From Betaproteobacteria bacterium (GTDB taxonomy: Bacteria; Pseudomonadota; Gammaproteobacteria; Burkholderiales; Burkholderiaceae_A), in NCBI GenBank assembly GCA_016868255.1, contig VGHN01000003.1:79227-143226 (forward strand): a DNA stretch of 64,000 nt. The letters run 5' to 3'. The notes under the pieces were generated by a model. The model was given only the letters and a program-made list of their open reading frames with translations. It did not search any database and was not told the DNA's origin. Made by a program: the position numbers and the translations under genes. Numbering within the stretch: the first letter of the stretch is position 1; the number at the start of each line of letters is the position of its first letter. Below are positions 1 to 7,996 of the stretch, piece after piece.

Positions 1-42
1 TCACCGAGCGCGTACCCAGACGATCGTCGGACGGCTAGTCGC

Positions 43-1428
43 ATGGCAAAAGAGAAGTTGGCATTTGTATGCCAGGCATGCGGCCAAGCCTTTGCCAAGT
101 GGCAAGGCCAGTGCGATGGCTGTGGCAGTTGGAACACCCTTGAGTCGGGACTGGGTGGCGGCCGGGCCGCTTCCGGCTTTGCCCCGAGCGCAGGCATCCA
201 GCGGCTCTCCGATGTACAACTGAGCGAGCAGGCGCGCTGGAGCATGGGGCTCGATGAGTTCGATCGCGTCTTGGGTGGTGGAATGGTCCCAGGTGGGGTG
301 GTCCTGCTCGGTGGTGACCCAGGAATTGGCAAGTCCACCTTGTTGCTGCAGGCCCTCTCGGAGCACTGCGTGGGCAATCCAAACCAGCGGCTTTTGTATG
401 TGACCGGTGAGGAATCCAGTGAGCAGGTGGCCATGCGCGCGCGAAGACTTGGGCTGACCGAGGCGGCGCTGGCCTCAATCCAAATTCTTGCAGAGACCCA
501 GCTCGAGCGGATTTTGCTGGTCCTCGAGAAAACCAAGCCACAGCTCTTGGTCGTCGACTCGATTCAAACGGTTTTTTCAGAGGCCATCGGCTCGGCCGCC
601 GGCTCGGTCTCTCAGGTCCGTGAGTCGGCCGGCCAACTCACGCGTTGGGCCAAGTCATCGGGCAGTGGTTTGTTTTTGGTGGGCCATGTCACCAAAGAGG
701 GCGCCCTTGCTGGCCCACGCGTGCTTGAGCACATGGTCGATGCGGTGCTCTATTTCGAGGGCGATGCACAGGCCTCGTTTCGAGTGGTGCGCGCAGTCAA
801 GAACCGATTCGGCACAGTCAATGAATTGGGTGTGTTTGCAATGACCGACCGCGGTCTGCGGCCCATCTCGAATCCTTCGGCGCTCTTCTTATCCGAGGCG
901 CAGCTGGGGTCCTCCCATACCAACTCGAGTCGTGTGCCGGGCGCCTGTGTGGTTGCAACCCAAGAGGGAACTCGGCCGCTTCTGGTTGAGGTGCAGGCCC
1001 TTGTGGATCAGGCGCAGTCGGGCGCACCGCGCCGGCTCTGTGTTGGACTCGACCCACAACGACTGGTCATGCTCCTGGCCATCCTTCACAGGCATTGCGG
1101 GATTGCCTGCTTCGATCAGGATGTGTATTTGAATGCGGTCGGCGGTGTTCGCATTCAAGAGACTGCGGCCGACCTGGCCATTCTTGCTGCAGTGGTCTCA
1201 TCGTTGCGCAACCGCCCCCTGCAATCTGGCCTGATCATCTTCGGGGAGCTCGGGCTCGCCGGCGAGATACGGCCTTCGCCACGAGGGCAGGAGCGGCTGC
1301 GAGAGGCGGCACGTCTTGGGTTCACAAAGGCGCTCGTTCCCGAGGCCAATGCACCGAAGAAGGCCATCGATGGAATCGAGATTCTGCCGGTGCGTCGCCT
1401 TCAGGACGCGTTAGAAAAACTCTTCTGA
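43..1428 (+). CDS. radA: DNA repair protein RadA (Sms)
   Basis: RadA is a RecA-related ATPase that acts on branched DNA during recombination, promoting branch migration and DnaB-like unwinding at D-loops. The 461-residue protein has the full family layout. It starts with a four-cysteine zinc finger (Cys10, Cys13, Cys24, Cys27). A Walker A loop follows at about residues 90-99 (GGDPGIGKST), then the RadA-specific KNRFG motif near residue 254, and a C-terminal Lon-protease-like domain that has no proteolytic role. The ATG at 43 places the zinc finger where the family expects it. The gene is convergent with hpnE and their 3' ends overlap by 28 bases. The 42 bases before it are the window edge and hold nothing recognisable. 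Confidence 0.97.
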   Translation: MAKEKLAFVCQACGQAFAKWQGQCDGCGSWNTLESGLGGGRAASGFAPSAGIQRLSDVQLSEQARWSMGLDEFDRVLGGGMVPGGVVLLGGDPGIGKSTLLLQALSEHCVGNPNQRLLYVTGEESSEQVAMRARRLGLTEAALASIQILAETQLERILLVLEKTKPQLLVVDSIQTVFSEAIGSAAGSVSQVRESAGQLTRWAKSSGSGLFLVGHVTKEGALAGPRVLEHMVDAVLYFEGDAQASFRVVRAVKNRFGTVNELGVFAMTDRGLRPISNPSALFLSEAQLGSSHTNSSRVPGACVVATQEGTRPLLVEVQALVDQAQSGAPRRLCVGLDPQRLVMLLAILHRHCGIACFDQDVYLNAVGGVRIQETAADLAILAAVVSSLRNRPLQSGLIIFGELGLAGEIRPSPRGQERLREAARLGFTKALVPEANAPKKAIDGIEILPVRRLQDALEKLF

Positions 1429-2726
1429 ATGGCTTGGGCGCACAGGCGCCCCCCGATGACTGCCGACTCAATCGTTGCAGGAAATCCAATCGCCATGTCA
1501 TCGGCTGCCCGCCATATTCGGGCGACCCCCGTCTGTGGCAGACCCCAGGCTCTACCTGTATCAACGGCCTCGGCCGTGCAGGCCCAGGTGGCGTGACGCT
1601 CATGGGTCAGTCGAGTCTCGGTGGTCGACTCGGAGAGCGGCGGGGGCATCGATCGGCGCAGTGCATCTTCGGCAGTCACCCAGTCACTGGCTGGGTGAAC
1701 TGCACTGTGAACAGCGGCATGGACCTGCCCCCATTCTCCCGGCGGGCGGTGAAGGATGAGATGGCCCCTTGAGCAATCGAGGCGACTCGTCGGCAGGTGC
1801 GGACCACTCTTGTTTTGAAGGGCCCAGAGGGTTGCGATACCGCGGGTCTCAACGCTTGACCAGCGCTGGTATTCGGCCGTTGCTGGCAGTTCGCTCTGCT
1901 GCCAGATGCGGCAGCAGTCTCGCGCAGGCAGGGCCAACACCAGATGATCGAAGGGAATGGCACCCTGCGAGGATTCGATGGAGTCGTTCAAAATCCGTAG
2001 ACCCCTAGAGCCAGTTTTGATACTCACGCCCCTTGCGCCTGCAAGCGCACACAGGGGGTCAATTGCCGCTTCGCCAAGGTTTTGCTTGGGATGCCAGCAG
2101 TCGGTGGCACCCCCTGGGCCGGCAAGGGTGTTGCGAAGAATGCGCAAAAAGACGGCAGCGCTGGCCAGCTCGAATTCCGTATTCAAGGCGCCCTCGACCA
2201 TGGGCCGCCAGAATTTTTCAATGAGTGGTGGAGGCGTGCTTGGCGCGAACCACTCCTGGGCGGTGCCACTGGAAGACCAGTCCTGTCGGTGGGCACGCAG
2301 TATCACCTTCAGCATAGAGAGTCGCCATTGCATCGGCCAGGCATCAAAACCCACTGGACGCCTCGCAGAGACATCAGCCAATAAGAGGCGCCACGGAAAG
2401 CCAATCGAGGGGATGCTCTGCCAGAGCAATTGGCCTGCTGAATTGAAGTTGCAGGCCCAGGCCATGGGCCCCGACTCCCATCGATTCAAGGCACCGGCCT
2501 CGCGCAGGAGTGCGAGGGTCTCCGTATAGGCGCCCAGAATCAAATGCTGCCCATTGTCGATGGGCACCGAGCCGACACCGGTCTGCCAATCGAGCCCACG
2601 GGCCCGTCCGCCGGCCTGCGGCGCGGCCTCTAGAATGGTGATCTCCAGTTGTGGGTTGTGGCTCAGATGCAAGGCCGTGCTCAGCCCCGACCACCCCCCG
2701 CCGAGAATGACGATTCTCGGCCTCAC
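1401..2726 (-). CDS. hpnE: Hydroxysqualene dehydroxylase HpnE (squalene-associated FAD-dependent desaturase family)
   Basis: HpnE carries out the last step of bacterial squalene formation, reducing hydroxysqualene to squalene with FAD. The protein opens with a Rossmann dinucleotide-binding motif (GGGWSGL at about residues 9-15) and the acidic end of the second beta strand (LEAAPQAGGRARG), typical of the phytoene desaturase/amine oxidase superfamily. I prefer the GTG at 2726, giving 441 residues: it forms a GTGA overlap with the hpnD stop and places the FAD motif close to the N terminus as in relatives. A TTG at 2747 would add seven residues. It is the third gene of hpnC-hpnD-hpnE, and its end overlaps radA on the other strand. 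No squalene-hopene cyclase lies in the window, so hopanoid production is inferred only. Confidence 0.92.
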   Translation of the reverse strand: MRPRIVILGGGWSGLSTALHLSHNPQLEITILEAAPQAGGRARGLDWQTGVGSVPIDNGQHLILGAYTETLALLREAGALNRWESGPMAWACNFNSAGQLLWQSIPSIGFPWRLLLADVSARRPVGFDAWPMQWRLSMLKVILRAHRQDWSSSGTAQEWFAPSTPPPLIEKFWRPMVEGALNTEFELASAAVFLRILRNTLAGPGGATDCWHPKQNLGEAAIDPLCALAGARGVSIKTGSRGLRILNDSIESSQGAIPFDHLVLALPARDCCRIWQQSELPATAEYQRWSSVETRGIATLWALQNKSGPHLPTSRLDCSRGHLILHRPPGEWGQVHAAVHSAVHPASDWVTAEDALRRSMPPPLSESTTETRLTHERHATWACTAEAVDTGRAWGLPQTGVARIWRAADDMAIGFPATIESAVIGGRLCAQAIQKSFSNAS

Positions 2727-3565
2727 CTTGGTCGGCGACCCCACCAAGTCAGCAGCACAAGAAGACGCTTCCTCATCCAGCCCAGTGAGACCCGTTGGTG
2801 CATGACTGCAAAGTCGAGTTCCGCAATGGCATGCAGCAGGTCTCGGTAGGTCGCGGCCATGATGAGCCCCGGCCGCTGTGCCCTCCAGTATGAAGCGGGA
2901 AGTAGTGCCAAGGCATTGTCATAGCGCGCATGCGCATGTTTGGCCATCTCGGCGAGTGCCTGTCGAAGGGCGGCGCTGTCTTCGAGGGCCAAGATCTGAT
3001 TGGCTAGGAGTTGATGCTTTTCCAGCAGTGACGTGGGCAGGTAGAGTCGGCCGCGGCGGGCATCCTCACCGACATCGCGAATGATGTTGGTGTATTGCAG
3101 GGCGATGCCAAGCTCGGTGGCGTAAGACAGGCAGTCTTGATTGCAAGGCCCGAAGACCCGGGCAGACAAGCGCCCCACGGCGCCAGCGACCTGGTCGCAG
3201 TAACCATCAAGCATGTCGAAATCTCTGATCTCCATGGGCTGCAAGTCTCGGGCCATGCCTTGGAGCACCGCTTCGAAATCGGATTTCGGCAGATCAAATG
3301 GCTGAATAATCGGCGCCAACGCTTTGCCCACTGGATGCGCTGGAGTCCCGCCAAAAACGCGGTCGAGCTCCTGGTGCCACCAAACAATCTTTTGTTGTGC
3401 AACGACCTGCTCTTGGCATTCGTCGGCCACGTCGTCGACTTCGCGACAAAATGCATAGACTGCCTCCATGGCCAAGCGGCGCGGCCTATCCAAGAGTCGA
3501 AAGGCTGCCGTGAGATTCGAGCCCGCGGAGGCGACTTTCTCGGCGCAGTAGGCTTGCGGTGTCAT
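2723..3565 (-). CDS. hpnD: Presqualene diphosphate synthase HpnD
   Basis: HpnD condenses two farnesyl diphosphates into presqualene diphosphate, the first committed step of the HpnCDE squalene route. The 280-residue protein belongs to the squalene/phytoene synthase family. Both aspartate-rich magnesium-diphosphate motifs are visible: Asp44, Asp45 and Asp48 in REVDDVADE, and Asp164 and Asp168 in NIIRDVGED, followed by the usual RGRLYLP stretch. The ATG at 3565 forms an ATGA overlap with the hpnC stop, and its own stop overlaps the hpnE GTG, so the three enzymes are probably translationally coupled. The paralogue hpnC next door has a more divergent second motif, which separates the two assignments. 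Confidence 0.94.
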   Translation of the reverse strand: MTPQAYCAEKVASAGSNLTAAFRLLDRPRRLAMEAVYAFCREVDDVADECQEQVVAQQKIVWWHQELDRVFGGTPAHPVGKALAPIIQPFDLPKSDFEAVLQGMARDLQPMEIRDFDMLDGYCDQVAGAVGRLSARVFGPCNQDCLSYATELGIALQYTNIIRDVGEDARRGRLYLPTSLLEKHQLLANQILALEDSAALRQALAEMAKHAHARYDNALALLPASYWRAQRPGLIMAATYRDLLHAIAELDFAVMHQRVSLGWMRKRLLVLLTWWGRRPR

Positions 3566-4485
3566 GGCTTCTGACTACCTGCTGAGGGCGATCGAAAGCC
3601 CAAATGAAGCGATTCCCATAGAAGCGCAATCCAATCCGCGGTCCCCAGTCGTATGGAGTAGTTCCAGGGAACGAGCGGGCGCTCGAGAATGCGCCGCCCC
3701 ACACGTCGACCCCCCGCGAGCGTTAGGCCGATTTCGAGGGCCATGCGGGTGGCGCCCGAGAAATCCATGGTGCGCAGTCGGCCCGGGAGTTCGGCCCCTC
3801 GATCAAGGCAGGCCAAGCCGCGTTCTGCGAGTGATCGGCTGATTGCACTGCGCTCCTGGTCAGACAGTGCGTCAAGGCCAAGGAGTCGCTGCGCGCTCCA
3901 AGTCAGGCCCGGAGGCCATTGGTCCACTGGAATGGTGGGCCGTTGGCGTCCGAGATCCTCGTGGAGGTCTTGGGCGAAATTGATGAGCTGCAATCCGGTG
4001 CAGATGGAATCGCTCTGGGCGAGGGAGTCGGCATCCTTGACACCGAGTAGTCCAAGGACAATGCGGCCCACGGGATTGGCCGAGCGGCTGCAGTAGTCGA
4101 GCACCGATGGCCAGTCGGGGAAGGGCTGAAAGTTGGCGTCTTGCTTGAAGGCGGAGAGCAGGGCGAGCGCCTGTGAGACCAACTCGGAATCGTGATGGAA
4201 CTCGACCGCGAGTCGCTGGCCAATATTCCATAGCGGGCGAGTCGGGTCATTCTCTGCCCGAGGGCTTCGATCCAAAAGGCCATCCTCCAAGCACTGCAGC
4301 TGATCGGTTCTTTCCTGGGCCGAGAGGTCGTCGCCCTCGTCGGCCAGGTCGTCGCCGCATCGGGCAAACCGATAGAGGGATAGCACGGCGGGCCGAATCG
4401 ATTGGGGAACCAGCCAGGAGGCGACGGGGAAGTTTTCGTAATGACCGCCGCCATGAATGGCCGGGGCAGGGCGCTCAGAGTCCAT
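3562..4485 (-). CDS. hpnC: Hydroxysqualene synthase HpnC
   Basis: HpnC converts presqualene diphosphate, made by HpnD, into hydroxysqualene for HpnE. It is a second squalene/phytoene-synthase-fold protein, recognised by the opening HYENFPVAS, the first aspartate motif CGDDLADEGD (Asp45, Asp46, Asp49) and the second motif NFAQDLHED (Asp173, Asp177). The open frame runs much further upstream, across the antisense strand of the tRNA-Leu gene, so the longest possible start is not credible. I use the ATG at 4485 (307 residues), 20 residues before the conserved core; an ATG at 4518 is possible. It is first in the operon and divergent from tRNA-Leu, with 86 bases between them. Confidence 0.9.
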   Translation of the reverse strand: MDSERPAPAIHGGGHYENFPVASWLVPQSIRPAVLSLYRFARCGDDLADEGDDLSAQERTDQLQCLEDGLLDRSPRAENDPTRPLWNIGQRLAVEFHHDSELVSQALALLSAFKQDANFQPFPDWPSVLDYCSRSANPVGRIVLGLLGVKDADSLAQSDSICTGLQLINFAQDLHEDLGRQRPTIPVDQWPPGLTWSAQRLLGLDALSDQERSAISRSLAERGLACLDRGAELPGRLRTMDFSGATRMALEIGLTLAGGRRVGRRILERPLVPWNYSIRLGTADWIALLWESLHLGFRSPSAGSQKP

Positions 4486-4529
4486 GCGAGATTCTATGTC
4501 TTGGCGGAATGTGGACATCCCCCATTCGA

Positions 4530-4535
4530 TACAAT
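4530..4535 (+). promoter_or_regulatory. Possible -10 box for tRNA-Leu and tig
   Basis: TACAAT differs from the sigma-70 -10 consensus at one base and lies 36 bases before the tRNA 5' end, so transcripts would carry a short leader. I could not find a matching -35 hexamer at 16-18 bases, so this is tentative. Confidence 0.3.
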
Positions 4536-4571
4536 TCAGGTTCGTCGCGGCACTTAAAGAATGCCGATCCC

Positions 4572-4656
4572 GCGAAGGTGGCGAAATTGGTAGACGCACC
4601 AGGTTTAGGTCCTGACGCCGCAAGGTGTGGGGGTTCGAGTCCCCCCCTTCGCACCA
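4572..4656 (+). tRNA. tRNA-Leu (anticodon TAG)
   Basis: The 85-nucleotide gene folds as a class II tRNA. A seven-pair acceptor stem (GCGAAGG with CCTTCGC) is followed by a D arm with GGTAGAC, anticodon loop TTTAGGT with anticodon TAG, a short variable arm (CGCCGCAAGGTG) and T loop TTCGAGT; discriminator A and an encoded CCA end it. It would read CUA and neighbouring CUN leucine codons. The top pair of the anticodon stem is a C-A mismatch. The trigger factor start codon is only 21 bases beyond the CCA. Confidence 0.97.
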
Positions 4657-4677
4657 CTTGTTGATTTGGTTGCCCAT

Positions 4678-6003
4678 ATGACTGCAGACTCATCGATTCT
4701 TGTTTCATCACTTGAGCGCACCCTGCCGCTCACGGTTAGCGTTGCCGAGGTCGAGGCCCAGGCACTCAAGCGCCTTCAGAAAATGGGTCGCACCGTGAAG
4801 ATGCCCGGATTCCGGCCCGGCAAGGTGCCCATGAAGGTGGTGCAGCAGACCTACGGCGCACAGGCCCAGTCCGAGGCCATCGGCGATGTCATTAACCGGG
4901 TCTACAGCGAGGCCATCGTCTCCCAAAAGCTTCGTCCCGCGGGGCCGCCGGACATTCGCCCGGTTCAGGGCGCTGCCAATGAGTCCGAGCCCACCGAACT
5001 CAAGTTCGAGGCCGTGGTGGAGGTTTACCCAGAGATTGCCGTTCCCGAGCGCAGTGGCCTACAGGTCACCCGCTGGAAGTGTGAGCCGCAGGCAGCCGAC
5101 ACCGATCGCACCCTCGAGACGCTTCGCAAGCAGCGTGTGGAATACAAGACCGTCGATCGGGCTGCCCAGGCCGAGGACCAGGTCCGTGTTGATTTCTCCG
5201 GCTCATTGAACGGCGAAGCCTTTGAAGGAGGGTCGGCCAAAGACTTCCGGCTCATTGTCATGGCCGGCCAGATGTTGCCCGAGTTCGATGCCGCCATGGT
5301 GGGCATGAAGGCCGGTGAAACCAAGACTTTTCCCCTGACCTTTCCTGCCGACTACCGAGCAGAACTTCTCGCTGGCAAGACCGGTGAGTTCTCGGTGACC
5401 GTTCACGAGGTGCTTGCCCCCGCGTTGCCGGCCCTCGACGACTCCCTGGCCGAGGCCTTTGGAATCAAGCAGGGCGGTCTCGCAAAGCTCCGAGAGGACG
5501 TCGAGAAGAATCTTCGTCGAGAGGTGGCCTCTCGCTGCAAGTCAAAGACCAAACAGTCGGTCATGGACGCCCTCTTGGCCTCGGCCTTCTTCGATGTTCC
5601 CAAGGCCCTGATCGACTCCGAGGCCCAGCGCATGGCCGATCAGATGCGCCACCAGATGGAAGCCGAGGGCATGCAGGTTAAAGGGCTGCCCTTTTCGGTC
5701 GATCTCTTCAAAGACCAGGCCGCCAAGCGGGTTCGGCTGGGCCTCATGGTGGGCGAGGTCATTAAGTCCAAACAGTTGCAGGCCAATGAGGTTCAGCTTC
5801 GTGTCATGCTGGGCAAGATTGCCGAGTCATACGAGAAGCCCGAGGAATTCATTAAGTGGACCCTGGGCGATGCCCAGCGGCGCGCTGAGGCCGAGGCGCT
5901 TGTGGTGGAAGACAATGTGGTCAACTGGGTGCTCGAGTCTGCCAGAGTGGAAGACAAGACCGTTGGGGTCGAAGAGTTGATGAAAGAGGCGAACCAAGAA
6001 TGA
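4678..6003 (+). CDS. tig: Trigger factor, ribosome-associated chaperone and prolyl isomerase
   Basis: Trigger factor binds ribosomal protein uL23 at the exit tunnel and shelters nascent chains. The 441-residue protein has the family layout: an N-terminal ribosome-binding domain with the signature GFRPGKVP at residues 44-51, a central FKBP-type isomerase domain at about residues 150-240, and a helical C-terminal domain. The ATG at 4678 gives the expected N terminus; the open frame continues upstream into the tRNA-Leu gene and must be ignored. Only 21 bases separate it from the tRNA and no Shine-Dalgarno is visible there. Its TGA overlaps the clpP ATG, starting the tig-clpP-clpX unit. Confidence 0.97.
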   Translation: MTADSSILVSSLERTLPLTVSVAEVEAQALKRLQKMGRTVKMPGFRPGKVPMKVVQQTYGAQAQSEAIGDVINRVYSEAIVSQKLRPAGPPDIRPVQGAANESEPTELKFEAVVEVYPEIAVPERSGLQVTRWKCEPQAADTDRTLETLRKQRVEYKTVDRAAQAEDQVRVDFSGSLNGEAFEGGSAKDFRLIVMAGQMLPEFDAAMVGMKAGETKTFPLTFPADYRAELLAGKTGEFSVTVHEVLAPALPALDDSLAEAFGIKQGGLAKLREDVEKNLRREVASRCKSKTKQSVMDALLASAFFDVPKALIDSEAQRMADQMRHQMEAEGMQVKGLPFSVDLFKDQAAKRVRLGLMVGEVIKSKQLQANEVQLRVMLGKIAESYEKPEEFIKWTLGDAQRRAEAEALVVEDNVVNWVLESARVEDKTVGVEELMKEANQE

Positions 6004-6632
6004 TGATGAGCATTTCGAACGCAGCCGCTGCAACCGAGCCCCAGGGTCTGGGCATGGTGCCCATGGTGATCGAGCAGTCCGGCCGTGGCGAGCGGGCCTA
6101 CGACATCTACTCAAGGCTCCTGCGCGAGCGAGTGGTCTTTTTGGTGGGGCCCGTCAACGACGTCACTGCCAACTTGGTGGTTGCTCAGCTTCTCTTCTTA
6201 GAGTCTGAGAACCCCGACAAGGACATTTCCTTCTACATCAATTCGCCGGGGGGGTCGGTGTCGGCAGGCCTCGCGATCTACGACACCATGCAGTTCGTCA
6301 AACCCAATGTCAGTACGCTTTGCATTGGAATGGCAGCCAGCATGGGGGCCTTCCTGCTGGCAGCCGGCGAGAAGGGCAAGCGATTCGCCCTGCCCAATAG
6401 CCGCGTGATGATCCACCAACCCCTTGGGGGCGTGCAGGGACAGGCCTCGGATATCGAGATCCACGCCCGCGAGATTCTCTCCCTCAGAGACAAGCTCAAT
6501 CAGATCCTCGCCGAGCGAACGGGTCAGCCGCTGGAGACCATTGCCCGGGACACCGACCGGGACAACTTCATGGGCGCCGAGGATGCGCTAAAGTACGGCA
6601 TCGTGGATCGCGTTCTCACTCGGAGAGACTGA
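6000..6632 (+). CDS. clpP: ATP-dependent Clp protease proteolytic subunit
   Basis: ClpP forms the two stacked heptameric rings of the Clp protease and degrades substrates delivered by ClpX or ClpA. All three catalytic residues can be placed: Ser114 in GMAASMGA, His139 in MIHQP and Asp188 in RDTDRD, with the same spacing as E. coli ClpP. The length of 210 residues is normal. Three in-frame ATGs are packed at 6000, 6003 and 6006; the first overlaps the tig stop, with a GAGG before it. The clpX start overlaps the clpP stop by one base. Confidence 0.98.
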   Translation: MMMSISNAAAATEPQGLGMVPMVIEQSGRGERAYDIYSRLLRERVVFLVGPVNDVTANLVVAQLLFLESENPDKDISFYINSPGGSVSAGLAIYDTMQFVKPNVSTLCIGMAASMGAFLLAAGEKGKRFALPNSRVMIHQPLGGVQGQASDIEIHAREILSLRDKLNQILAERTGQPLETIARDTDRDNFMGAEDALKYGIVDRVLTRRD

Positions 6633-7912
6633 TGGCGGACAAAAAGGGGTCAGGAGACAAGCTTCTTTACTGCTCCTTTTGTGGAAAAAGTCAGCATGAG
6701 GTGAAAAAGCTCATCGCGGGGCCTTCGGTCTTCATCTGTGACGAGTGCATCGACCTCTGCAACGACATCATTCGTGATGAGCAGGCTGCCGCCCCCGGTG
6801 TCGAAGAGGAGGAGCAGAGCCTTCCAACACCCATCGAGATCTCCTCCATATTGGACCAGTACGTAGTCGGTCAAGACCGGGCCAAGCGCAACCTGGCGGT
6901 TGCGGTCTACAACCACTACAAGCGATTGCGCTCCAAGGGCAAGCCCTCCGAGGTCGAACTCTCGAAGAGCAACATTCTGCTTATTGGTCCGACAGGATCC
7001 GGCAAGACACTGCTCGCCCAGACACTGGCGCGCCTGCTCAACGTGCCCTTCGTGATTGCCGATGCCACCACGCTGACCGAGGCGGGCTATGTGGGCGAGG
7101 ACGTTGAGAACATCATTCAAAAGCTGTTGCAGAACTGTAACTACGAGGTGGACAAGGCCCAGCATGGCATTGTCTATATCGATGAGATCGACAAGATCTC
7201 GCGCAAGTCTGACAACCCCTCAATTACCCGTGACGTCTCGGGCGAGGGTGTGCAGCAGGCCTTGCTCAAACTCATCGAAGGCACGGTGGCCTCGGTGCCT
7301 CCTCAGGGCGGGCGCAAGCATCCGAACCAAGATTTCGTTCAGATCGACACCACCAATATTCTCTTTATCTGCGGTGGTGCATTCGATGGCCTCGACAAGG
7401 TGATTCGGGATCGAACCGAGAAGACCTCGATAGGTTTTGGGGCAGAGGTTCGTTCTGCGAGTGACCGAAAGCTCAGTGAACTTTTCCGAGAGGTCGAGCC
7501 CGAGGACCTCATCAAGTTCGGACTCATTCCGGAACTGGTCGGGCGTCTTCCCGTGGTGGCCAGCCTCGATGAACTCGACGAGACCGCGCTGGTTGAGATC
7601 CTCACTGGGCCCAAGAATGCACTCGTGAAGCAGTACCAGTCCCTGTTTGATATGGAGGGGGTCGAGCTTGAGATTCGGCCTGCGGCCCTTCACGCCATCG
7701 CCCAGAAGGCGATCAAGCGCAAGACCGGTGCACGCGGACTGCGATCCATCCTTGAGCATGTGCTGCTCGACACCATGTACGACCTCCCCGGCCAGAGGCG
7801 TGTGGCCAAAGTGGTGGTCGATGACACCACCGTCAAGGGCGAGGCTCCTCCTTTGCTGATGTATGGCGAGAACACAAAGGTGGCTGGCCGCAAGCGCAGC
7901 CAGGCCAGTTAG
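6632..7912 (+). CDS. clpX: ATP-dependent Clp protease ATP-binding subunit ClpX
   Basis: ClpX is the AAA+ unfoldase that recognises tagged substrates, such as ssrA-tagged proteins from SmpB/tmRNA rescue, and threads them into ClpP. The 426-residue protein has an N-terminal zinc-binding domain (Cys14, Cys17, Cys36, Cys39), Walker A GPTGSGKT at 119-126, Walker B VYIDEIDK at about 181-188 and the GYVGEDVEN pore region. The ATG at 6632 overlaps the clpP stop and follows a GGAGAG ribosome-binding site. After its stop come 84 bases carrying a heat-shock-type promoter for lon. Confidence 0.98.
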   Translation: MADKKGSGDKLLYCSFCGKSQHEVKKLIAGPSVFICDECIDLCNDIIRDEQAAAPGVEEEEQSLPTPIEISSILDQYVVGQDRAKRNLAVAVYNHYKRLRSKGKPSEVELSKSNILLIGPTGSGKTLLAQTLARLLNVPFVIADATTLTEAGYVGEDVENIIQKLLQNCNYEVDKAQHGIVYIDEIDKISRKSDNPSITRDVSGEGVQQALLKLIEGTVASVPPQGGRKHPNQDFVQIDTTNILFICGGAFDGLDKVIRDRTEKTSIGFGAEVRSASDRKLSELFREVEPEDLIKFGLIPELVGRLPVVASLDELDETALVEILTGPKNALVKQYQSLFDMEGVELEIRPAALHAIAQKAIKRKTGARGLRSILEHVLLDTMYDLPGQRRVAKVVVDDTTVKGEAPPLLMYGENTKVAGRKRSQAS

Positions 7913-7920
7913 CGACCGGG

Positions 7921-7949
7921 CTTGAAAATACTGCATCGGCCCCCCAACT
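7921..7949 (+). promoter_or_regulatory. Heat-shock (sigma-32 type) promoter of lon
   Basis: CTTGAAA at 7921-7927 matches the sigma-32 -35 consensus exactly. CCCCAACT at 7942-7949 differs from CCCCATNT at one defined position, and the 14-base gap is in the normal range. It is 48 bases before the lon start, in the clpX-lon gap. A heat-shock promoter for lon is established in E. coli. Confidence 0.75.
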
Positions 7950-7996
7950 ACTTAACCACGGCCGAATGGGCCTGTGATTTCGAAAGGACGACCTGA

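Noticed and set aside
4486..4677. Upstream extension of hpnC across the tRNA-Leu gene
   Set aside because: The extra codons are the antisense of the tRNA and match nothing in HpnC proteins. Two internal ATGs give normal lengths.
7220..7936. 238-codon minus-strand open frame across the 3' half of clpX
   Set aside because: It is antisense to a highly conserved ATPase, with no domain and no ribosome-binding site. It also covers the lon promoter region.
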